NCBI GenBank assembly: GCA_046349395.1
Contig: JAXMCK010000004.1
Location: 434,001 to 498,000 of the forward strand
Direction of reading: 5' to 3'
DNA length: 64,000 nucleotides
Source: JAXMCK01 sp046349395
GTDB taxonomy: Bacteria > Pseudomonadota > Alphaproteobacteria > Geminicoccales > Geminicoccaceae
This document shows, piece by piece, positions 57,869 through 64,000 of the stretch (the first letter of the stretch is position 1; each line of letters opens with the position of its first letter). The notes under the pieces were generated by a model. The model did no database searches and was not told the origin of the DNA. It saw only the letters and a list, made by a program, of their open reading frames with translations. The position numbers and the translations under genes are program-made.

Positions 57869-60060
57869 CGATCACGCCCGAGGTCGTCGCCGAGCACAAG
57901 CTGAAGCCCGACGAGTACGAGCTGATCCTCAAGATCCTGGGTCGGACGCCGAACCTCGTCGAGCTTGGCATCTTCTCGGTCATGTGGAGCGAGCACTGCT
58001 CCTACAAGTCCTCGAAGAAGCATCTCTCCAAGTTCCCGACTGAGGCTCCCTGGGTCGTGCAGGGACCGGGCGAGAATGCCGGCGTCGTCGACATCGGCGA
58101 CGGTTGGGTCGCCGTGTTCAAGATGGAGAGCCACAACCACCCCTCCTTCATCGAGCCCTACCAGGGCGCGGCGACGGGGGTCGGCGGCATCCTGCGCGAC
58201 GTGTTCACAATGGGGGCCCGGCCGGTCGCCATTCTCGACGCGCTGCACTTCGGCGATCCGGGCCATCCGAAGACACGGCATCTGGTGTCGGGTGTGGTCG
58301 CCGGCATCGGCGGCTACGGCAACTGCGTCGGCGTGCCGACCGTGGGCGGCGAGTGCACCTTTCACCGCGCCTACAACGGCAACATCCTCGTCAACGCGAT
58401 GTGCGTCGGCGTCGCCCGCAAGGACCGGGTGTTCTACGCCAAGGCCAGCGGCATCGGTAACCCAGTCGTCTATGTCGGCGCCAAGACGGGCCGTGACGGA
58501 ATCCACGGGGCGACCATGGCCTCGGCCTCCTTCAGCGAGGAGGAGGAGGCGAAACGCCCGACGGTGCAGGTGGGCGATCCCTTTACCGAGAAGCTGCTGA
58601 TCGAGGCCTGCCTCGAACTGATGGAGAAGGACTGCATCGTCGCCATCCAGGACATGGGTGCGGCGGGCCTGACCTCGTCCTCCTTCGAGATGGCCGCACG
58701 CGGCGAGTGCGGGATCGAGCTCGATCTCGACTCCGTGCCGCTGCGCGAGACGCAGATGACGGCCTACGAGATCATGCTGTCCGAGAGCCAGGAGCGGATG
58801 CTCATGGTGCTGCAGGACGGGCGCGAAGCGGAGGCGCGGGCCGTCTTCACGAAGTGGGGCCTCGACTTCGCCACCGTGGGCCGGGTGACCGACACCGGCC
58901 GGATGATCGTGCGCTATCAGGGTGCGGTCGTCGCCGACGTGCCGGTGGCCCCGGTGAGCGGCGCTTCGCCCGTCTACGACCGGCCGGTCGAACCCACGCC
59001 ACGCGGCGTGCCGATCCCGGCCAACGACAGCGAGCGGATGCCCTCGGCGAAGAAGGCGCTCCTGACGCTGCTGGGCTCGCCGGACCTCGCCTCGAAGCGC
59101 TGGATCTACGAGCAGTACGACCACACCGTGATGGGCGACACGGTGCAGCGGCCCGGCGGTGACGCCGGCGTCGTGCGCCTGCACGGCACCAATCGCGGCC
59201 TGGCGCTGACCACCGACTGCACCCCGCGCTATTGCCTGGCCGATCCCGAGATCGGCGGCATCCAGGCGGTGACCGAGGCGTGGCGGAACATCGTCGCCGT
59301 CGGCGGGCGGCCGCTGGCGATCACCAACTGCCTGAACTTCGGCAATCCCGAGCGGCCCCGGATCATGGGTCAGCTCGTGGGCTGCATCGAGGGCATGGCG
59401 AAAGCCTGCAAGGCCCTCGACTTCCCCGTCGTGTCGGGAAACGTGTCGCTCTACAACGAGACGGACGGGGTCGGCATCCTGCCCACGCCAGCGGTCGGCG
59501 GCCTCGGCGTGATCGACGATCTCGACCGCATGTGCCGCATGGGACTCACGGAGTCCGGCCTGCATCTCCTGCTGCTCGGCGAATGTGTCGGCTGGCTCGG
59601 ATGCTCGCTCTACTGGCAGATCCTGCTCGGGCGCGACGAGGGTGCTCCGCCGCCGGTCGATCTGGTCGCCGAGCGGCGGACGGGCGAGTTCTTGCTGGAG
59701 CAGATCTCTGCCGGCCGTGTCGCGATCTGTCACGATGTCTCGGACGGCGGACTCGCCGTGGCCGTGGCCGAAATGTGCATGGCCGGCGGGATGGGTGCGA
59801 CCGTCGATGTCCCGAGCGATGTGCCGAGCGCGGCCGGGTGGCTGTTCGGCGAGGACCAGGGTCGTTACGTGATCGCGGTGCGCGACGAGGACCTGCACCC
59901 CGTGCTGCAGGCGGCCTCGGCGGCCGGTGTGCTGGTGCGCGAGATCGGCCAGAGCGGTGGCCACTCGTTGATGCTGCGCGGCGAGGTCCCCATATCCGTG
60001 GACGAGCTGCGGAAGACCCACGAATCTTGGCTGCCTGCCTACATGGCGGGCGAGATCTAG
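57865..60060 (+). CDS. purL: Phosphoribosylformylglycinamidine synthase subunit PurL
   Basis: A 731-residue small-type PurL. ATP and substrate motifs include MWSEHCSYKSSKKHL, FKMESHNHPSFIEPYQGAATGVGGILRDVFTMGARPVA and CVAIQDMGAAGLTSSSFEMA-like IVAIQDMGAAGLTSS, plus DVSDGGLAVAVAEMCMAGG. It converts FGAR to FGAM with ATP and the ammonia from PurQ. The 3' end is followed by bolA, an order conserved in alphaproteobacteria. Confidence 0.96.
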   Translation: MTITPEVVAEHKLKPDEYELILKILGRTPNLVELGIFSVMWSEHCSYKSSKKHLSKFPTEAPWVVQGPGENAGVVDIGDGWVAVFKMESHNHPSFIEPYQGAATGVGGILRDVFTMGARPVAILDALHFGDPGHPKTRHLVSGVVAGIGGYGNCVGVPTVGGECTFHRAYNGNILVNAMCVGVARKDRVFYAKASGIGNPVVYVGAKTGRDGIHGATMASASFSEEEEAKRPTVQVGDPFTEKLLIEACLELMEKDCIVAIQDMGAAGLTSSSFEMAARGECGIELDLDSVPLRETQMTAYEIMLSESQERMLMVLQDGREAEARAVFTKWGLDFATVGRVTDTGRMIVRYQGAVVADVPVAPVSGASPVYDRPVEPTPRGVPIPANDSERMPSAKKALLTLLGSPDLASKRWIYEQYDHTVMGDTVQRPGGDAGVVRLHGTNRGLALTTDCTPRYCLADPEIGGIQAVTEAWRNIVAVGGRPLAITNCLNFGNPERPRIMGQLVGCIEGMAKACKALDFPVVSGNVSLYNETDGVGILPTPAVGGLGVIDDLDRMCRMGLTESGLHLLLLGECVGWLGCSLYWQILLGRDEGAPPPVDLVAERRTGEFLLEQISAGRVAICHDVSDGGLAVAVAEMCMAGGMGATVDVPSDVPSAAGWLFGEDQGRYVIAVRDEDLHPVLQAASAAGVLVREIGQSGGHSLMLRGEVPISVDELRKTHESWLPAYMAGEI

Positions 60061-60080
60061 AGCAGGAGCTGGTTGCGGCG

Positions 60081-60311
60081 ATGCCGATGCAGGCCCAGGA
60101 GATCGAGCGGCTCATCCGAACCGCGTTTCCCGACGCACAGGTGCGGATCGAGGATCTGGCCGGCGACGGTGACCATTACCGCGCCCACATCACCTCCGAG
60201 GCGTTCCGCGGCAAGAGCCGGCTGCAGCAGCATCAGCTCGTCTATAAGGCACTCGGCGAGCGGATGGGCGGCGAACTGCACGCCCTTGCGCTGACCACCG
60301 CCACTCCCTGA
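60081..60311 (+). CDS. BolA family protein
   Basis: A 76-residue BolA-like protein: IERLIRTAFPDAQVRIEDLAGDGDHYRAHITSEAFRGKSRLQQHQLVYKALGERMGGELHALAL. The KSRLQQHQLVYKAL helix with its histidine is the site shared with CGFS glutaredoxins for iron-sulfur binding. The next gene is such a glutaredoxin, 32 nt downstream, so a BolA-Grx complex in iron-sulfur handling is expected. Confidence 0.92.
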   Translation: MPMQAQEIERLIRTAFPDAQVRIEDLAGDGDHYRAHITSEAFRGKSRLQQHQLVYKALGERMGGELHALALTTATP

Positions 60312-60343
60312 TCATTCCCCCATTTCCCACCGGACGGCAGGCC

Positions 60344-60682
<339 letters not shown>

Positions 60683-60688
60683 GCCCGC

Positions 60689-61489
60689 TCAATCCCGATC
60701 GGTGACCGTCACGGTCACGGGCGGCCGGGACGTGCGCACCTGGCCGCCCAGCGGGACCGGCATCGCATCGGTGCTGAAGCGGACATCGATCCACTTCTCG
60801 GGACCGCCATCTGCGAGTGTCACGAATTCGTCCTTCTCGTCGAAGCCCTCGTGCCCAACGATCAGGACCTCGAGCGCGCTGACCTGACCGCCGCCCTCGC
60901 CGTCCTGCGCCTGCGCCCGACCGAGATAGCGGACCTTCACGTCGCTCCGCCGACGACCGTCGAAGACGGGGATGTCGAGAACTTCCCCTTTGGCCTTCGC
61001 ACCACCGGCGAGCCAGAGCTGGACCCGCTGCAGGGCGGTCAGCGGGTCGACGGTTTCCGCCCAGCGGTCCTTCGGCACGTCGCTATCCCGGTCCTGCCCA
61101 TTGTTGACGTACTGAAAGTCGGCGACGGCACCGCCATCGTCGTACCGCATCGTGATCTCGCGCTTGCGGTCCGGCTTCTTGTACTCGGCGTGGAACTCGC
61201 TGGGCACCGCCTGGCCGTCGCGATGCAAGGTCGTCCCTTCGAGCTCGGAACTCGTCTTCTCCTGGAGGAGCCCGAGCAGCCCCCCGCCCGTGCGCAACTC
61301 GAACTGCGACTTCACCCGGTCACCGCCGGGCCGCTGTTCAAGCTCGGCCTTCCCCACCTCGACGCTGCCGAGTTGGATCGAGTACTCGACCTTGACCTTG
61401 TCGTCCGCGAACGAACGGCCGCCGGCAAGAAGCGGCAGCACCAGCGCGCCGAGCAGCGCCATGCGGGCTGAGAGACGCCTTTTCGTCAC
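60689..61489 (-). CDS. DUF3108 family exported protein
   Basis: A 266-residue protein with a signal peptide (TKRRLSARMALLGALVLPLL then AGGRSFA/DD). The mature part has the DUF3108 layout: VEYSIQLGSVEVGKAELEQRPGGD, LRTGGGLLGLLQEKTSSELEG, then FQYVNNGQDRDSDVPKDRWAETVDPLTALQRV and PVFDGRRRSDVKVRYLGRAQ. A GTG at 61489 with GGGAG upstream gives a proper basic n-region; an ATG at 61462 is the alternative. Function unknown. Its 5' end overlaps that of the divergent alginate-lyase-like gene by 29 bp. Confidence 0.78.
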   Translation of the reverse strand: MTKRRLSARMALLGALVLPLLAGGRSFADDKVKVEYSIQLGSVEVGKAELEQRPGGDRVKSQFELRTGGGLLGLLQEKTSSELEGTTLHRDGQAVPSEFHAEYKKPDRKREITMRYDDGGAVADFQYVNNGQDRDSDVPKDRWAETVDPLTALQRVQLWLAGGAKAKGEVLDIPVFDGRRRSDVKVRYLGRAQAQDGEGGGQVSALEVLIVGHEGFDEKDEFVTLADGGPEKWIDVRFSTDAMPVPLGGQVRTSRPPVTVTVTDRD

Positions 61490-62645
61490 CTTCGTCTCCC
61501 TACTGGTGCTGCAGACGGTCGACGCGACTATGCCTGCATGGGCGGCAGCCGGGCAATCCGATGCGGCGGAACTTCCCCATCGCGGGACGGTGCTGGTCGA
61601 TGCCGCCGCGCGCCAGGCGCAACTGAAGGCGCTGTCGGCCGACGAGCGGGCGAGTTTGTGCACATCGGAACGGCCGACGCCGGATGCGGATCCGACACCG
61701 ATCAAGCGGGTACGCGGCGATGATGCGGAGGGCGTGCCGGACCGGCGGCTGGAGCCCATGTCGCTGCTCGTCATGGTGGACGCGGCGGCGGGCTTCGGGC
61801 TCGACGATGCGACGGCGCGCAAACGGATGGCCAACATGCTCGGCCGCTGGGCGAAGGCCGGAGCGCTCCTGAAGGTCGAGCCGACGCCGAACGCCTACTA
61901 CTCGCTCGACCGCGCTTTGCTGCCGGTGATCACGGGCTGGGCGCTGGTGCGCGAAGCGCCGGAGATCGGCCCGAAGCGCCGGAAGGCGATCGACGGTTGG
62001 CTCGGCAAGGTCATGCGGCAGCGGGCGAAGAACCGTCCGATGCCGGGGCCGAACGAGATGATCGGGCGCAACAACCACGCCTACCTGGCGGCCTCGGTGA
62101 CGATGGCCTGGGCGGCACTGAAGGGCGACGCCGAGACCTGGGCCAAGGGACCGGAGGTCTACCGGGAGGCGCTGCGGGACATGCGCGCCGACGGCAGCCT
62201 GCCGGCCGAGACGGCGCGCGGGGCCAGGGCCCTCTGGTACCAGCGCCATGCGATCGCCTCGCTGGTCGTCATCGCCGAGATAGCGAGCCGGCAGGGGGTG
62301 GATCTCTACGGCCTGACCGTCGACGGCAAGTCGCTGCACGACGCCGTGCGGTTCCTCCTCGATGGAATCGAGAACCCCGGCCTCGTCGAGGGCTATGCCG
62401 CGGAAAACCACCGGCCGGGCCTGGACGAGGACTGGACGCAGCAGGACCTGTCGTTCCTCGTGACGCGGGGGCACGACCGCCACTACATGGCCTGGGCCGA
62501 GATCTACATCGCCCGCTTCGGCGACCGGCCGGAGGCGCGGCGGCTGGAGAAGCTGCTGGCGACGGCCGATCCAGGCTTCCGGCCGATGATCGACGACTAT
62601 AGCGGCGGCGACACCACCTGCTTCTTCTACGTGCCGGGCGCCTGA
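61461..62645 (+). CDS. Alginate lyase-like secreted protein
   Basis: A 394-residue exported protein. Signal: MRAERRLFVTFVSLLVLQTV, with cleavage near PAWA/AA. The fold is alpha/alpha toroid, with ALLKVEPTPNAYYSLDRALLPVITGWALVRE and EMIGRNNHAYLAASVTMAWAAL. The NNH-x-x-Y motif and the histidine of WYQRHAIASLVV are those of the alginate_lyase (PL5-type) fold. It may cleave uronate polysaccharides in the periplasm. No alginate synthesis genes are near. The start region overlaps the divergent DUF3108 gene, so its promoter must lie within that gene. Confidence 0.75.
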   Translation: MRAERRLFVTFVSLLVLQTVDATMPAWAAAGQSDAAELPHRGTVLVDAAARQAQLKALSADERASLCTSERPTPDADPTPIKRVRGDDAEGVPDRRLEPMSLLVMVDAAAGFGLDDATARKRMANMLGRWAKAGALLKVEPTPNAYYSLDRALLPVITGWALVREAPEIGPKRRKAIDGWLGKVMRQRAKNRPMPGPNEMIGRNNHAYLAASVTMAWAALKGDAETWAKGPEVYREALRDMRADGSLPAETARGARALWYQRHAIASLVVIAEIASRQGVDLYGLTVDGKSLHDAVRFLLDGIENPGLVEGYAAENHRPGLDEDWTQQDLSFLVTRGHDRHYMAWAEIYIARFGDRPEARRLEKLLATADPGFRPMIDDYSGGDTTCFFYVPGA

Positions 62646-63742
62646 ATCCGGCCCGCACGGCGCAGGAGATCGACGACGACCTGCCCGTCGAGGGCCGGCA
62701 CGATGAGGCCCGGCGGGCGCAGGGTGGTCATGGGCTCCGCCGCCAGCATGGCATTGATCACGGCCTCGTCCGTGGCCTCGACCGTGGCCTGGTACACCGG
62801 GTCGATCGCCTCGTCGCTGAGCGATTCGAGGCGCCAGCGGGAGGGGCCGAACTCCGGCAGCGGCATACGGTTGGCCGTGCTGAAGGCGAGGAAGATGTCG
62901 CCCGAGGAGTTGCCGCCCTGGGTGCCGGCGCGGCCGATGCCGAGTGCGGCACGCCGTGCCACCTTGCCCAACTGGTGCGGCAGCAGCGGCAGGTCGGTGG
63001 CGACGACGACGATGATCGAGCCCGTCTCGCGGCGCCAGATGTCGGGGCCGTCGGTGTGCCGGCCGACGGGAACGCCCAGAACGGTGAAGCTCTCGCGGCG
63101 GCCGTGATTGGCCTGGACGAGCACGCCGACCGTCCCCTCGCCGCCCCCGGTCCGCACGCGGCGGGACGAGGTGCCGGTGCCGCCCTTGAACTCGTAGGCG
63201 ATCATGCCGGTGCCGCCGCCGACATTGCCCTCCAGGACGGGCCCGGACTTGGCACCGTCGAGGGCCGCGAGCGCATGCTCCTCGGTGACGTGCAGGCCGT
63301 TCACGTCGTTCAGCACGCCGTCGAAGGTCTCGGCGACGACCGGCATCGCCCAGAAATGCCGCTCGGTGACGGCGGCGTAGCGGCGGATCATCCAGCGCAC
63401 GCAAGCATGGTGGACGATGCCGACGCTGTGGGTGTTGGTGATGCAGACCGGGCCGGTGAGGTAGCCGCCGTCCTTGATCCAGTGCGTGCCGGTCATCTCG
63501 CCGTTGCCGTTGAGGGCGAACATGCCGGCCCAGACGGGCTCGAGGTCGGCGGCGCTGCCCAGCGGCAGGATGGCGGTGACCCCGGTGCGGACGGGGCCCT
63601 GGCCGGTGACGAGCGGGCCGTCGCCCCGGACGATGGTGGTGAGGCCCACCTCGAGGCCGGGGACGTCGGTGATGGCGTTGTGCGGGCCGGTCTCGCCGGG
63701 GAAAGGCAGACCCAGCTCACGGCCGCGCGGCTTCGGGCTCAT
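62627..63742 (-). CDS. P1-family peptidase (DmpA-like)
   Basis: A 371-residue N-terminal nucleophile hydrolase. The autocleavage site with nucleophilic serine is in RAGTQGGNSSGDIFLAFST (around residue 272). Other conserved parts are GPHNAITDVPGLEVGLTTI, GTHWIKDGGYLTGPVCITNTHSVG and EGNVGGGTGMIAYEFKGGTGTSSR. Members such as DmpA release D- or L-amino acids from peptides. There is no signal peptide. Its 3' end overlaps the convergent alginate-lyase-like gene by 19 bp. Confidence 0.9.
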   Translation of the reverse strand: MSPKPRGRELGLPFPGETGPHNAITDVPGLEVGLTTIVRGDGPLVTGQGPVRTGVTAILPLGSAADLEPVWAGMFALNGNGEMTGTHWIKDGGYLTGPVCITNTHSVGIVHHACVRWMIRRYAAVTERHFWAMPVVAETFDGVLNDVNGLHVTEEHALAALDGAKSGPVLEGNVGGGTGMIAYEFKGGTGTSSRRVRTGGGEGTVGVLVQANHGRRESFTVLGVPVGRHTDGPDIWRRETGSIIVVVATDLPLLPHQLGKVARRAALGIGRAGTQGGNSSGDIFLAFSTANRMPLPEFGPSRWRLESLSDEAIDPVYQATVEATDEAVINAMLAAEPMTTLRPPGLIVPALDGQVVVDLLRRAGRIQAPGT

Positions 63743-63765
63743 CGACGGGGCTCCAGAAAACGCGA

Positions 63766-63787
63766 AAGCCGCCCGTGGGGGCGGCTT
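63766..63787 (-). terminator. Intrinsic terminator after rpsD
   Basis: AAGCCGCCC and GGGCGGCTT form a perfect 9-bp stem around GTGG. On the minus strand it follows the rpsD stop by about 25 nt and runs into TTTCGCGTTTTC. Confidence 0.75.
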
Positions 63788-63812
63788 CCGACAGATGCCG
63801 AGGCGGAAAAGG

Positions 63813-64000
63813 TCAGCGCGAGTAGTACTCGATGACGAGGTTCGGCTCCATCTGCACCGGATAGGGCACGTCCTGCATCTTCGGGGTACGGACGAAGCTC
63901 GCCTTCATCTGCTTGACGTCGAGCGAAAGATAGTCCGGCACGTCGCGCTCGGGGTGCTGCAGCGTCTCCAGCACCATCAGGTGGTTGCGCGAGCGCTCGG
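63813..64000 (-). CDS. rpsD: 30S ribosomal protein S4, C-terminal part (gene runs off the right edge)
   Basis: The last 62 codons are visible on the minus strand. They end VPYPVQMEPNLVIEYYSR and a TGA, the conserved C-terminus of bacterial S4. Upstream are ERDVPDYLSLD and QMKASFVRTPKMQ, as in alphaproteobacterial S4. The protein binds 16S rRNA and nucleates the small subunit. The start lies beyond 64000. Confidence 0.9.
   Translation of the reverse strand, partial: ERSRNHLMVLETLQHPERDVPDYLSLDVKQMKASFVRTPKMQDVPYPVQMEPNLVIEYYSR

Noticed and set aside
57703..60021. A 772-codon minus-strand open frame opposite purL
   Set aside because: Product is rich in His, Arg and Asp with no domain; it is a high-GC antisense shadow of purL.
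60851..61471. 206-codon plus-strand frame opposite the DUF3108 gene
   Set aside because: Antisense shadow. The real plus-strand gene here begins at 61461 in another frame with a clear signal peptide.

Overview
This is a chromosomal window from a high-GC (about 70% by eye) Gram-negative bacterium. The gene set points to an alphaproteobacterium, probably Rhodospirillales or a neighbouring order: an indolepyruvate:ferredoxin oxidoreductase with fused subunits, purS-purQ-purL followed by bolA and a monothiol glutaredoxin, an isolated FliK-like/FlhB-like pair, DUF1127, DUF29 and DUF3108 proteins, and many ABC sugar-uptake genes. Most neighbours in an operon overlap by 1-20 nt, often as ATGA, GTGA, TTGA or TGATG, so translational coupling is common.

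Layout. (1) 1-9340: the 3' end of an indolepyruvate ferredoxin oxidoreductase gene, a FliK/FlhB-like pair, a DUF1499 protein, a YbaK-type deacylase, azlCD with a PhzF-like gene, a DUF1127 protein divergent from a MocR regulator, an HExxH protein and a threonine dehydratase-like gene. (2) 9337-20758 (minus): a carbohydrate locus of TIM-barrel isomerase, PfkB kinase, two ABC permeases, a binding protein, an FGGY kinase, an AraM-like glycerol-1-phosphate dehydrogenase, a SorC regulator, NagA and a SIS-domain sugar deaminase. It has no ABC ATPase, and a direct repeat precedes the transporter genes. (3) 20829-24066: two tandem secreted M28 peptidases, then a decayed VOC pseudogene and a small secreted protein. 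(4) 25357-26379: two members of an unrecognised protein family behind a palindromic DNA element. (5) 26602-39088: assorted metabolic genes (enolase superfamily, acyltransferase, sulfotransferase, DUF5060 hydrolase, peptide-binding protein plus amidase, 1-Cys peroxiredoxin, GNAT, FAD oxidase, biotin-ligase-like protein, SDR). (6) 39089-48972: an oxidative sugar-acid locus (aldose epimerase, two dehydratases, FadR-type regulator, SDR dehydrogenase, ribose-type ABC transporter, SMP-30 lactonase). (7) 49135-50310: a further member of the unrecognised family, again behind the palindromic element, then an IS110-family remnant. (8) 50415-53282: an AT-rich four-gene island encoding a ThsB-like TIR protein, a second TIR protein with flanking domains, a SLOG-like protein and a small membrane protein. 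This looks like a Thoeris-like, nucleotide-signalling anti-phage system of unfamiliar architecture and is the most interesting part of the window. (9) 53928-64000: RtcB RNA ligase behind a structured leader, a small AbrB-tail-like protein, purC-purS-DUF29-purQ-purL-bolA-grx, a DUF3108 protein, an alginate-lyase-like protein, a P1-family peptidase and the 3' end of rpsD.

How the genes fit together. Regions 2 and 6 are each a self-contained sugar-use module pairing uptake, a regulator and catabolic enzymes. Region 9 is housekeeping. Region 8 is a foreign-looking insertion between the IS110 remnant and rtcB. No rRNA, tRNA or CRISPR array was recognised. All function calls come from reading motifs and gene order; no database search was run.
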